The position numbers and the translations under genes were made by a program. Below are positions 15,339 to 24,351 of a stretch of 64,000 nt of DNA, piece after piece. Origin of the DNA: Flavobacterium gillisiae. Its GTDB lineage: Bacteria > Bacteroidota > Bacteroidia > Flavobacteriales > Flavobacteriaceae. The notes beneath the pieces were generated by a model, which searched no databases, was not told the origin of the DNA, and saw nothing but the letters and a program-made list of their open reading frames with translations. Numbering within the stretch: position 1 is the first letter of the stretch; each line of letters begins with the position of its first letter. The stretch spans positions 62,001 to 126,000 of the forward strand of contig NZ_FNRD01000006.1 of assembly GCF_900107635.1 (NCBI RefSeq), written 5' to 3'.

Positions 15339-17287
15339 AAGCAGTTATATTAGGCGGCGGTATAGCTGGTCTTACAATGGGACTACTGCTGCGAAAAGAA
15401 AACTGGGATGTTGTTATCAGCGAGAGATCAGCAAGTATGGTCAATCAAGGACATGCATTTTTGATGAGTGCCGATGGACTTTCCATATTATCTGAATTTG
15501 CGAAAGAACAAAGTTCTACTTTGCACAAACAAAACGTCAATTTATTCAGTTTAAAAAGACCCAACGGCGATGAAGAAATCCGAATCAAATTAGACGGATG
15601 GCATTGTATGAAACGTGTTGATCTTATTTCACACTTATATTCTTTTTTTTCAAATAAAAATTTAAAAATGGGACGCGTGTTTTCTCATTTTTTATACGAA
15701 AATAATGTTGCGATTGCCGCGGTTTTTGAAAATGGAGAAATCGAATATGGTGACATTTTCATCGGTGCCGATGGAAGTAATTCTAAAGTAAGAGAGTCGC
15801 TATTTGGAAAAGTCAATTTTACTCCAGTAGCAGTACATGAGATTGTAGGGATTTCGAAAAAACGAGCCATAGACGATCCCGAAAAAGTTGTTTTTCAGAA
15901 ATACCAAAGCAAAATCAAAGGTTTGGCGTTTGGCTTTATTCCAGCTTCCTGCAAAGAATCAGTATGGTTTATGCAATATGATGTCAAACTAGCCTCTGGA
16001 GACGAAGGAAAAAGCCCTGAAGCGCTTCAAAAGTTTTGTTATGACATGCTTACCGATTTCCCCGACGAAGTCAGAGCCGTTCTCGACGCCAATGATTTCA
16101 GCACTTCTTACATCTGGAAAACTAGAGATTTTGATACTTTGCCTACTTTTCATAAAGAAAATGTGGTTTTGATTGGTGATGCGGCGCATCTTGCGGTGCC
16201 GTTTACGAGTGCAGGAACAACCAACGCTCTTCTTGACGCCAAAACTTTGACAAAAACCTTGATAAATTCTTCCTCGATTGAACAAGCTTTTGACACCTAT
16301 TATCAAGAACGCTACAGTGATCTTACCAATCATTTAGAACAAGGCCGATTGCTGAAAACAATCTTTTTGGAACCTAAGAAACACAGCGAAAGAGGTTATA
16401 TCTTGCCTTTGGTAACTGACAAAGACAAAAAAGAGCCCGTTAATAAACCTCTTAAAATCACTTATTTTACAGATCCTATTTGCTCTACTTGCTGGGTGAT
16501 TCAGCCCGTTTTAAGGAAGCTAAAATTAGAATATGGTGACTATATTGACATTCAATATCATATGGGTGGCTTATTGCCATCATGGAAAAATTATGATCGT
16601 GGCATCATCAAAAACCCATTGGACGCTGCCAAACATTGGGAAGAGGTAAGTAAAGAACACAAAACTCCGCTGGATGGTGACATCTGGATTGAAGACCCAC
16701 TTCATTCCTCCTACCCACCGTCGATTGCGTTTAAAGCTGCTCAGATTCAAAGTAATGACAAAGCAGTTTCGTTTTTAAGACGTTTACAGGAAATGATTTT
16801 TATCGAAAAAAGGAATATTAGCAAATGGCCCGAAATTGAAAAAGCCGCTTTGACTTGTGGATTAGATTCGGCATTACTTTTAAAAGATATAAATGGTAAA
16901 GGGCTAGCTTTGTTTAATGAAGATTTAGATTATGCTAAAAAACTAAAAGTCACTACTTTTCCAACAATATTGTTTTCTATAGACAACGAAATAAAAACCT
17001 CCATAACAGGTTTACAACCGTATGAAAAATTTGAAGAAATCATTCGGAAATTCATACCTAATGTTACCAAAAACAACATCCAACTAAGTCCAGAATCGTT
17101 ATTCCAACGATTTAATAACATGACCGTTACAGAATATGCTTTTATAAGTGATTGTAGTGTTGAGGAGAGCAATCTAATTTTAAATGATTTGTATCATCAA
17201 GGAAAGATTGAAAAACATGACAGCAAAAACGGCATGATGTGGACGTATTCTATAAAATCAAAAAAGAAGATAAGTAGTGTTTGGTAA
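15335..17287 (+). CDS. FAD-dependent monooxygenase fused to a DsbA/FrnE-like thiol oxidoreductase
   Basis: A 650-residue two-part protein. Residues 1-365 are a PHBH-type flavin monooxygenase: dinucleotide loop ILGGGIAGL at 4-12, FIGADGSNSKVRE, and the second FAD motif VVLIGDAAHLAVPFTSAG. Residues 375-560 are a DsbA-family thioredoxin fold of the FrnE/YjbH type: YFTDPICSTCW with Cys383-x-x-Cys386, YHMGGLLPSW, and TFPTILF with the cis-Pro. About 70 residues with a winged-helix look (SLFQRFNNMTVTEYAFISDCSVEE) close it. No signal peptide, so it is cytosolic. The gene is coupled by overlap to the upstream PLP enzyme. The substrate is unknown; a thiol or sulfur compound is suggested by the context. 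Confidence 0.88.
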   Translation: MKAVILGGGIAGLTMGLLLRKENWDVVISERSASMVNQGHAFLMSADGLSILSEFAKEQSSTLHKQNVNLFSLKRPNGDEEIRIKLDGWHCMKRVDLISHLYSFFSNKNLKMGRVFSHFLYENNVAIAAVFENGEIEYGDIFIGADGSNSKVRESLFGKVNFTPVAVHEIVGISKKRAIDDPEKVVFQKYQSKIKGLAFGFIPASCKESVWFMQYDVKLASGDEGKSPEALQKFCYDMLTDFPDEVRAVLDANDFSTSYIWKTRDFDTLPTFHKENVVLIGDAAHLAVPFTSAGTTNALLDAKTLTKTLINSSSIEQAFDTYYQERYSDLTNHLEQGRLLKTIFLEPKKHSERGYILPLVTDKDKKEPVNKPLKITYFTDPICSTCWVIQPVLRKLKLEYGDYIDIQYHMGGLLPSWKNYDRGIIKNPLDAAKHWEEVSKEHKTPLDGDIWIEDPLHSSYPPSIAFKAAQIQSNDKAVSFLRRLQEMIFIEKRNISKWPEIEKAALTCGLDSALLLKDINGKGLALFNEDLDYAKKLKVTTFPTILFSIDNEIKTSITGLQPYEKFEEIIRKFIPNVTKNNIQLSPESLFQRFNNMTVTEYAFISDCSVEESNLILNDLYHQGKIEKHDSKNGMMWTYSIKSKKKISSVW

Positions 17288-17315
17288 TGTTCTAAATGGC
17301 AATGAGAATTCCCAA

Positions 17316-17403
17316 ACCCGCGTGAGTGATAGCAGTGAAAAGCCCGCAAACAAGTGTAGCGCTAGCGGAACTTGTTGAGGACTTGCAACGAATAGCACGA
17401 CAG
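17316..17403 (-). repeat. Dispersed hairpin repeat, copy 1
   Basis: Read on the minus strand it has the arms seen in three other copies: GTGCTATTCGTTGCAAGTCCT on one side and GCTTTTCACTGCTATC on the other, with a variable core that folds (AACAAGT/ACTTGTT). See the copies at 28181, 31901 and 44570. Confidence 0.75.
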
Positions 17404-17409
17404 CATTAA

Positions 17410-17449
17410 TAAAATGAGCCACTACGCACAAACTAGATGGCTCATTTTA
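17410..17449. terminator. Hairpin after the FAD-DsbA gene
   Basis: A perfect 12-bp stem TAAAATGAGCCA/TGGCTCATTTTA (17410-17421 with 17438-17449) with a loop of 16. The T tail is short, so termination strength is uncertain. Confidence 0.55.
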
Positions 17450-17555
17450 CTAATGGAGGCACGCCCAAATAACACTAACTTATAGCCTTATGGCTTGCAA
17501 CCCTTTTAACTTAAAAAAAATACTTAAGTTTAATTTACAATTCAAAATGGTTTCA

Positions 17556-17563
17556 TACCTTTG
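17556..17563 (+). promoter_or_regulatory. metK promoter -7 box
   Basis: TACCTTTG is an exact match to the Bacteroidota -7 consensus TAnnTTTG. It would start transcription at about 17570, exactly at the 5' edge of the SAM-II riboswitch. The -33 TTG is not clear. Confidence 0.7.
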
Positions 17564-17571
17564 CACTCAAT

Positions 17572-17676
17572 TACAAGAGGAAAAATTTGAACTGATTGCA
17601 ACCTCTTCATAATGAAACGAATTCATTATGGATGCTGAAAAATTTTCAGTAGAAAAAATGCTAAAGCAGAAACTCT
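17572..17676 (+). promoter_or_regulatory. SAM-II riboswitch upstream of metK
   Basis: The conserved order of SAM-II is visible: P1 strand AAGAGG (17575-17580), then ATTTGAACTGATTGCAACC, the P1 partner CCTCTT, and the pseudoknot strand ATGCTAAAGCAGAAACTC (17658-17675). Between the partner and the pseudoknot strand two extra hairpins are inserted (CATAATGAA...TTCATTATG and CTGAAAA/TTTTCAG). SAM-II binds S-adenosylmethionine and usually hides the ribosome binding site, so MetK synthesis should fall when its product is plentiful. The aptamer lies about 60 bases before the metK start. Confidence 0.85.
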
Positions 17677-17732
17677 ACTTTAGTATTTCCAGCAATTATT
17701 TTTCCTCCCTTAATTTTAAATTTATATTTATT

Positions 17733-18983
17733 ATGGCATATTTATTTACGTCAGAATCTGTAAGTGAGGGACACCCAGACAAAATTGCAGATCAAATTTC
17801 AGACGCATTAATTGATAATTTTTTAGCATTTGATGCTGATTCAAAAGTAGCTTGCGAAACTTTAGTGACTACAGGTCAAGTAATTTTAGCAGGTGAAGTA
17901 AAATCAAATACTTACTTAGACGTGCAACATATTGCTCGTGAAGTAATCAGAAAGATTGGTTACACAAAAAGCGAATACATGTTTGAAGCCAATTCTTGTG
18001 GTATTCTTTCTGCTATTCACGAACAATCAGCAGATATAAACCAAGGTGTTGACAGAGCTAATCCTGAAGATCAAGGAGCTGGTGACCAAGGAATGATGTT
18101 TGGTTACGCTACTAATGAAACAGAGAACTTCATGCCATTGGCTTTGGATTTATCTCATAAATTATTACAGGAATTAGCTATTCTTAGACGTGAAAATAAT
18201 GAAATTACTTATTTACGCCCAGATGCTAAATCACAGGTAACATTAGAATATAGTGATGACAATAAGCCTACACGTATTGATGCTATTGTAATTTCTACTC
18301 AACATGATGATTTTGATGAAGAATCAGTTATGCTTGCTAAAATTAAAAAAGATCTAGTGTCGATTTTGATTCCAAGAATCATTGCTAAAAATCCTGCTCA
18401 CGCTCATTTATTTAATGATACTATTCAATATCATATCAACCCAACGGGTAAATTTGTAATTGGAGGACCTCACGGAGATACTGGACTTACAGGAAGAAAA
18501 ATTATTGTAGATACTTACGGAGGAAAAGGAGCTCACGGTGGTGGTGCTTTCTCTGGAAAAGATCCAAGTAAAGTGGATAGAAGTGCCGCTTATGCTACAC
18601 GTCATATCGCTAAAAACTTAGTTGCTGCTGGTGTAGCTGACGAAATTCTAGTTCAGGTTTCTTATGCTATTGGTGTAGCGAAGCCAATGGGAATCTTCAT
18701 TGATACTTACGGAACGTCAAAACTAAGCTTAAGAGACGGAGAAATTGCTAAGAGAGTAGAAGAAATCTTTGATATGCGTCCTTACTTTATTGAGCAACGT
18801 CTAAAACTAAGAAATCCTATCTATAGCGAAACTGCCGCTTACGGACACATGGGACGTACGCCAGAAACGGTTACTAAAACTTTCTCTGCTCCAGGAGGAT
18901 TAACAAAAACTGTTGAAGTTGAGTTATTTACTTGGGAGAAATTAGATTTTGTTGACCAAGTGAAAGAAGCTTTTGGATTGTAA
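17733..18983 (+). CDS. metK: S-adenosylmethionine synthetase
   Basis: A 416-residue cytosolic enzyme making S-adenosylmethionine from methionine and ATP. Landmarks are [56 protein letters not shown] and [19 protein letters not shown], which bind ATP, metal and phosphate. The ATG at 17733 is chosen over the in-frame ATG at 17628, because the latter lies inside the riboswitch and would add 35 residues not found in the family. Regulation is by the SAM-II riboswitch just upstream. Closing the sulfur amino acid region, it gives the metabolite that both riboswitches in the window sense. Confidence 0.98.
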   Translation: MAYLFTSESVSEGHPDKIADQISDALIDNFLAFDADSKVACETLVTTGQVILAGEVKSNTYLDVQHIAREVIRKIGYTKSEYMFEANSCGILSAIHEQSADINQGVDRANPEDQGAGDQGMMFGYATNETENFMPLALDLSHKLLQELAILRRENNEITYLRPDAKSQVTLEYSDDNKPTRIDAIVISTQHDDFDEESVMLAKIKKDLVSILIPRIIAKNPAHAHLFNDTIQYHINPTGKFVIGGPHGDTGLTGRKIIVDTYGGKGAHGGGAFSGKDPSKVDRSAAYATRHIAKNLVAAGVADEILVQVSYAIGVAKPMGIFIDTYGTSKLSLRDGEIAKRVEEIFDMRPYFIEQRLKLRNPIYSETAAYGHMGRTPETVTKTFSAPGGLTKTVEVELFTWEKLDFVDQVKEAFGL

Positions 18984-19005
18984 TTAGATTTTCAATTAAA
19001 AGACA

Positions 19006-19037
19006 TAAAAAAACCAGCTCAATTGAGCTGGTTTTTT
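19006..19037. terminator. metK terminator (bidirectional)
   Basis: Stem AAAAACCAGCTC/GAGCTGGTTTTT (arms about 19008-19020 and 19025-19037, loop AATT) flanked by A and T runs. It lies between metK and the convergent outer-membrane protein gene. Confidence 0.9.
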
Positions 19038-19054
19038 GCTTAAACACGGTTTAT

Positions 19055-21790
19055 TTATAAATTATATTTTAACGAAAATATAATATATCTAGGCTGAACT
19101 ATATACTGTGATGAACTATATCCCGTTTGACTAAAGCTATCATCATTTAGAGTTTTAGTATTTAATAAATTTGTCGCAGCGACTGTATATTCCATTTTAG
19201 CATCTTTTTTACGGTAACTAAAGCTAGAATTTAAAAACTCATACTTATTATTTATTGTCCCTTCAGAATTTGAATAGGTATAGTTATTATAATCCGCAGT
19301 TAATGAAAATGCTTTTAAGAAGAAATAATCTAATTTTACAAATGGTTGTTTTGTTTTGAAAGTAGTATTTTGATAATCGTTTAATGTCAATGAATACCCT
19401 AGTTCTAAATTAGGCCAAATTTTAAATTGAGTTCCCAGTGAACCTTTATACGTTTGAGAAAAAGACTCTGTTGTTTGTACAAAATCAATTAAAGGATCTG
19501 AAGGATCTACTGGATTTGCTCTTAAGCTATTGAATTTAGACCAATTTAAATTTAAATTAACAGAGGCTTTATAATACTTAAGGAATGAACGTTGATACCC
19601 AACGACGCCATTAATACTCTCGTTTTCAAAATTAGCATTTACTTTTTCACTCACTTGATTTATCCCATTAAAATAGGCTCTATTTACTACTGGATCAGTT
19701 GTCTTACTATAATTTAGGTTTCCAAAGACAGTCGTGAAATTGAATAAATTATACTTAAAATATCTTAAAGAGTGCGTTTCTTGTAATGCGTTTTCTAAGA
19801 ATCTATTCCCTCTATTGAAGGAGTTAAAATTTGAAAAGATATACCCTTGAACAAATGAATTAATATCATTGAATACATTCGTTTTTCTAAAATTATAGGT
19901 TAATGATTCCGACTTCTTGATTTGATATTGAGCAAATAAATCAGGTAAAACTCGAGAAAAATTATCTTCAACCTTAGCACTTAACTGCTCATTAAAGGTA
20001 CTATATCTGTGTACAGTTAGACCGGGATTAAATGTGAATTTACCTGTAATAAATTTGTAATGTGCCCCTAAATAAACATCATTAAAACCATAGGTAACAT
20101 CATTTTTATATTCATCATTGTTCAAAACCGACTGATCTCCATTATCTAAAATCTGAAAAATTGACGAATTGTAAGCCTGATGAGAATTAGTATTTCCCAA
20201 AGTAAAATTCAGATTGCTTTTAGCTGTTAACGAGTAATAATAATCTGCTTTTACATCTAATTTATTTGTTTTTACAAATCGATCTTGATTTATATTAAAA
20301 CTACTCTGGTTTGAATCAAAACCTAAAAACGGAAAAGGATCATTTTGTAAATCAGGATTATAAAACGGATCTTCATCCTGATATAAATGTTGCATCTCAA
20401 ATGCCCAAGTACTTTTTTTATTCTGAGTCCAAAACATATTCACACTCTGATTTACTGCTATAGGATCTTGCTTTTTAAAAGACTTTATCGCATTGTTCTG
20501 AACTATATCTCCCGAAGAACCAAAAGTAACTGAATTCGTCAACAAATCATTATCTTCAGTTTGATTTGATTTACGAACAGATATATCATAATCAAATTGA
20601 AAATTTACATTAGGCTTAAACTTTGATCCAAATTTAAAAATAGCCAAATTATTTCTCAAATCAGACAAATCAGACCTGTTTTCATTTGTTTTTATAGCAG
20701 TTGAATTAGGCTGAAATATCCCTATTTTTGTCTGTGTATTTGTAAGTGTTTTATTCGAAGAAAGGACCCCAAAACCACTAACATTCCAACTTTTTGACAT
20801 CTGTTGCGTTATATTAATCGCCCCAAATCTATTTTCAATGTTTTGAGCCTTATCATTCCTTTGAGTAGAAATTCCTAAATCATTGCTTGAAACATTGAAA
20901 TTTGTTCCGCTTCTTCCAATGGTATTTCTCGATCCTCCTGTCAATCTAAAATAATCCCTATTAGATAACGGCACATCTCCTATATTATTAAAATTAGTAA
21001 TTACATTAACACTCGTCTTGGGACTGTAATAAAATAATTTTGGATTAATAATAAATCGATCTACAAAATCTGTTCCAGCAGAAACATCCCCAAACCAGAA
21101 CCTCTTTTTACCTGATTTCAACTTGATATTAATAGCAACATCATCATTATTATTTTCTAATCCTTTCAATTGACTTACATCAGAGAAATTTCTAAGCACT
21201 TGAATTTTATCAACTGCACCAGCAGGTATATTCCTTGATCCCAACTTCGTGTCTCCTTCAAAAAACTTCTTGCCATCAACCATCATCTGAGTAACTTTTT
21301 TTCCTTCGACTTCAATTTCCCCATCAGCATTTACTTCTACACCAGGCAGTCTTTTAAGAATGTCTTCTAACTTCCTTTCTGTCCCTGTTTTAAAAGAGTC
21401 TGCATTATAAACAATGGTATCTCCTTTTATAGAAACTGGCATTTCTCGAACAATCTCTACACCATCTAACTCAATTCCTCCTTCTTGAAGAACAATAGTT
21501 TTAATTATATCTTCTGTAGAAGTAACAATTTCGACTTCTTTATTTTGCATCCCTAAAAAGCTAATTTTGATACTGTATGTAGTATTAGGTTTCAAATTTA
21601 GAGAAAACTTCCCTTTATCATTTGTGATTGCATAGGCATCCATCGCTTTTGTAGTACTATTTACGGCCATGACATTTGCCATTTCAAGTCCAACCGATTT
21701 AGAATCATTAATAAATCCCTCCAACTTTATAGATTGGGAATAAAAAATAGAAGTAATAAAAAGAAAAGCAATTTGTATTGTTGTTTTCAT
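19055..21790 (-). CDS. TonB-dependent receptor-like outer-membrane beta-barrel protein
   Basis: A 911-residue exported protein. The ATG at 21790 (MKTTIQIAFLFITSIFYSQ) gives a clean signal peptide; a second ATG lies three codons upstream. Residues 20-110 are a carboxypeptidase regulatory-like beta-sandwich, then a plug-like region (GDTIVYNADSFKTGTERKLEDILKRLPGVEVNADGEIEVEGKKV), then a long barrel ending IIFSLKYNL. The GDTIVYNA...LPG pattern marks the Bacteroidota receptor-like barrel group that often stands with GLPGLI proteins. No SusD partner is present. The GLPGLI gene lies 57 bp upstream on the same strand, so a joint outer-membrane role is likely; the ligand is unknown. Confidence 0.88.
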   Translation of the reverse strand: MKTTIQIAFLFITSIFYSQSIKLEGFINDSKSVGLEMANVMAVNSTTKAMDAYAITNDKGKFSLNLKPNTTYSIKISFLGMQNKEVEIVTSTEDIIKTIVLQEGGIELDGVEIVREMPVSIKGDTIVYNADSFKTGTERKLEDILKRLPGVEVNADGEIEVEGKKVTQMMVDGKKFFEGDTKLGSRNIPAGAVDKIQVLRNFSDVSQLKGLENNNDDVAINIKLKSGKKRFWFGDVSAGTDFVDRFIINPKLFYYSPKTSVNVITNFNNIGDVPLSNRDYFRLTGGSRNTIGRSGTNFNVSSNDLGISTQRNDKAQNIENRFGAINITQQMSKSWNVSGFGVLSSNKTLTNTQTKIGIFQPNSTAIKTNENRSDLSDLRNNLAIFKFGSKFKPNVNFQFDYDISVRKSNQTEDNDLLTNSVTFGSSGDIVQNNAIKSFKKQDPIAVNQSVNMFWTQNKKSTWAFEMQHLYQDEDPFYNPDLQNDPFPFLGFDSNQSSFNINQDRFVKTNKLDVKADYYYSLTAKSNLNFTLGNTNSHQAYNSSIFQILDNGDQSVLNNDEYKNDVTYGFNDVYLGAHYKFITGKFTFNPGLTVHRYSTFNEQLSAKVEDNFSRVLPDLFAQYQIKKSESLTYNFRKTNVFNDINSFVQGYIFSNFNSFNRGNRFLENALQETHSLRYFKYNLFNFTTVFGNLNYSKTTDPVVNRAYFNGINQVSEKVNANFENESINGVVGYQRSFLKYYKASVNLNLNWSKFNSLRANPVDPSDPLIDFVQTTESFSQTYKGSLGTQFKIWPNLELGYSLTLNDYQNTTFKTKQPFVKLDYFFLKAFSLTADYNNYTYSNSEGTINNKYEFLNSSFSYRKKDAKMEYTVAATNLLNTKTLNDDSFSQTGYSSSQYIVQPRYIIFSLKYNL

Positions 21791-21847
21791 GTAGTGCAAG
21801 TAGATTGTAAATAATTTAATTATATAATTTTCAAATTCCGCGAAGTT

Positions 21848-22726
21848 CTAACGACCCATTCTCATTTGCGCACCCCCACGACCTTGGTTCATCTCACGCA
21901 TTTCTTGCATTTTTTTTACAACCGTTTCATCATATTCTTTTTGAGAAATCACTTTCCCTTTAACCGGTGCCTTTATCACCGTTTTTTCTTTAGGATTTAG
22001 TACTATTTTAGAACATAAAATAACAGTTTTACCGTCGTTAACCTCTAAAATCAAACCTGGCAATCCCCAATAATTTTCAGGACCTTGATTTACTGGAATC
22101 TCAGGTGTGTACCAAGCTGTTATAGTCAAATCCTTAGGCATTTCTAAATTATCCATGAAATTTGTTTTCTTCTCACCATCAGCAGGTTTAGCAGCTGCAG
22201 GATCTTCTTTTTTAGGTCTGAAATTTCTAAAATCAGTTTTACTAGCTGGCCTCACAGCTGTCGCCTTAAAACAATTATACCCACCAATAACTCTAGTTTC
22301 GCCTTCCATTTTCCACTGATAATTTACTAACGAATCTTTTACAAGAAACTCTTTCCCCATAAATTCTTTATCAACAGCGTACAGTTTCTCTTTAACATTT
22401 TTATATAAGGTACCGCCACCTCCAGTCATTGAAACCATCATTCTCATTCCGCCTCCTTGACCTGGAGCGTCTAGTTTTTCTTCCTCTTTATAAACTGAAG
22501 CCGACTTGTCAAAATTCAGAATAAAGGTTTTTTCAAACATACTCTTCATACGTTCTTCCATGGATTTCTGCATTTCGGGAGTCATCTCCCTATTCCCTGC
22601 AAAATTCGATTTAAAATCAGCCGTGCTCGTTTTTGATTCATACACAGCCATACCTTGGAACTCCTGTGCTCGCAAACCTAAACAGCCAAACGCACTAAAT
22701 GCTAAAACTAAAATTACTTTCTTCAT
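21848..22726 (-). CDS. GLPGLI family protein
   Basis: A 292-residue exported protein: signal peptide MKKVILVLAFSAFGCLGLRAQ, and the family's name motif in ENYWGLPGLILEVNDGKTV. The family is common in Bacteroidota and without a known function. It has a low-complexity Lys/Pro/Ala segment near residue 175 (KKEDPAAAKPADGEKK) and a Gly/Met/Arg-rich C-terminus (MNQGRGGAQMRMGR). It precedes the receptor-like barrel gene in a probable two-gene operon. The Cys in FGCLG sits within the signal region but lacks a clean lipobox, so lipidation is uncertain. Confidence 0.92.
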   Translation of the reverse strand: MKKVILVLAFSAFGCLGLRAQEFQGMAVYESKTSTADFKSNFAGNREMTPEMQKSMEERMKSMFEKTFILNFDKSASVYKEEEKLDAPGQGGGMRMMVSMTGGGGTLYKNVKEKLYAVDKEFMGKEFLVKDSLVNYQWKMEGETRVIGGYNCFKATAVRPASKTDFRNFRPKKEDPAAAKPADGEKKTNFMDNLEMPKDLTITAWYTPEIPVNQGPENYWGLPGLILEVNDGKTVILCSKIVLNPKEKTVIKAPVKGKVISQKEYDETVVKKMQEMREMNQGRGGAQMRMGR

Positions 22727-22848
22727 GACTTTTAATTTTTAAAAAATTATTATGGTAAGACCTCTAGTTTATCTTTTTGTTACAATCTTATTATAAATAA
22801 ATTAAGACTTCAATAATTATAAAAGGTTTAATCGTAATTTAGCTATAT

Positions 22849-23640
22849 ATGAAAAAAATAATTCTCTTTATTACTTTAGTATCGACTTGGACCGCGATTA
22901 GTCAAAACATTAAGCTTGAAACCATTACAACAGACACCATCAATGTGGTTGCTGATGATTTTATTGATTACGATCAGTTTGAATTCTATTATTACATAAA
23001 GGATAACGTTCTACATAAAACGAATGACACTGAATCATTAGAATATAAAAACGCTTCTCTTGGAAAAATAGCAAAAGTCGACATTAGAAACCCACTAAAA
23101 ATCGTGCTTTTCTATGAGAATTTCAATACCGTTATCTTACTGGACAATCAATTAAATGAAACACACAAAGTAAATTTTTCAGAAAACACAAGTCCCATAG
23201 CGGTATCAGCGATTGGAATTGCAGCACAAAATAGGCTTTGGATTTATAATAGTTTGAACCAGCAGATTGGTCTTTTTGATTATATAAAAAATGACTATAA
23301 AACAATATCAACACCTTTTCCAGAAAGCATCAAATACTATCAAACTGATTTCAATACCTTCTATTGGATAGACAACAAAAACAACTGGTATTCTTGCGAT
23401 GCCTTCGGGAAAATAAAAACTAAAGGCAAAACACCAGATTTCGATGCTATTGAAATCATTAATGACTCTCAATTTATCTACTCTAAAAATAACACCCTGT
23501 TTTTTGAAGACTTGGAGAAAAAACAAAAACATGAAATTGATATTTCAGAAAAAACGTTTAAAAAATTCTGTTACAAAGACCAAATTTTATCTATTTTTAC
23601 ATCGAAGGGAATTATAAATTATAAAATCATAACACCGTAA
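22849..23640 (+). CDS. Exported protein, possibly beta-propeller-like, unknown function
   Basis: A 263-residue protein with a Sec signal peptide (MKKIILFITLVSTWTAISQ). The remainder is a series of short strands with repeated aromatic/Asn patterns (FNTVILLDNQLN, NRLWIYNSLNQQIGLFDY, FNTFYWIDNKNNWYSCDAFG), which suggests propeller blades. No named family is recognised. Its stop TAA overlaps the start of the deoxynucleoside kinase gene by one base, so the two are co-translated. Genes of this kind often sit beside this kinase in flavobacteria, to my recollection, but no role is known. Confidence 0.75.
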   Translation: MKKIILFITLVSTWTAISQNIKLETITTDTINVVADDFIDYDQFEFYYYIKDNVLHKTNDTESLEYKNASLGKIAKVDIRNPLKIVLFYENFNTVILLDNQLNETHKVNFSENTSPIAVSAIGIAAQNRLWIYNSLNQQIGLFDYIKNDYKTISTPFPESIKYYQTDFNTFYWIDNKNNWYSCDAFGKIKTKGKTPDFDAIEIINDSQFIYSKNNTLFFEDLEKKQKHEIDISEKTFKKFCYKDQILSIFTSKGIINYKIITP

Positions 23641-24254
23641 TGCACATAGCAGTAGCAGGAAACATCGGATCGGGAAAAACGACACTAACGCGTTTATTGG
23701 CAAAACATTTTAAATGGGAGCCTCATTATGAAGATGTCGTTGACAATCCGTACCTCGATGATTTCTATCACCAAATGGAACGCTGGTCATTTAATTTACA
23801 GATTTACTTCTTAAACAGTCGTTTCCGCCAAGTGATCCAAATACGCGAGAGCGGAAAGAAAATCATTCAAGATAGAACGATTTATGAAGACGCCCATATT
23901 TTTGCGCCAAACCTCTACTCAATGGGTTTGATGACCAATCGTGATTTTCAGAATTACTCCTCTCTTTTTGAATTAATGGAATCTACAGTGAAAGCTCCTG
24001 ATTTATTAATTTATTTGAGAAGTTCAATTCCTAATCTAGTGGGACAAATACATAAAAGAGGACGTGAGTATGAAAACTCTATCTCTATTGATTATTTAAG
24101 CCGATTAAACGAACGTTATGAGGCCTGGGTTCATACCTACGATCGCGGAAAATTATTAATTATTGACGTAGACAACATTAACTTTGTCGACAATCCTGAG
24201 GATTTAGGAATGATTTTAAACAAGATTAATGCTGAGTTGAACGGATTATTTTAG
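23640..24254 (+). CDS. Deoxynucleoside kinase
   Basis: A 204-residue cytosolic kinase of the deoxyadenosine/deoxyguanosine kinase family. Landmarks are the Walker A loop GNIGSGKTTLTRLL (residues 7-20), DVVDNPYLDDFY with the substrate-binding Glu/Asp region, the DR-type motif QDRTIYEDAHIFA, and the lid Arg segment IHKRGREYE. It salvages deoxynucleosides using ATP. The start is set by the 1-base overlap with the upstream exported protein gene. The preferred nucleoside cannot be told from the sequence. Confidence 0.93.
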   Translation: MHIAVAGNIGSGKTTLTRLLAKHFKWEPHYEDVVDNPYLDDFYHQMERWSFNLQIYFLNSRFRQVIQIRESGKKIIQDRTIYEDAHIFAPNLYSMGLMTNRDFQNYSSLFELMESTVKAPDLLIYLRSSIPNLVGQIHKRGREYENSISIDYLSRLNERYEAWVHTYDRGKLLIIDVDNINFVDNPEDLGMILNKINAELNGLF

Positions 24255-24300
24255 CCCTATTCTTCCCGTCTTAAAATAAAAAAAAACAAACTTACTATAA

Positions 24301-24330
24301 AAAAATGCCTCACTTTCGCGAGGCATTTTT
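24301..24330. terminator. Bidirectional terminator
   Basis: AAAAATGCCTC/GAGGCATTTTT, an 11-bp perfect stem with a loop of 8, between the convergent kinase and hppA genes. Confidence 0.9.
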
Positions 24331-24351
24331 CATTTATAACAAATCATATAA

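Noticed and set aside
17628-17732. N-terminal extension of metK by 35 residues
   Set aside because: These codons lie within and just after the SAM-II aptamer and do not resemble MetK; the ATG at 17733 gives the family N-terminus.
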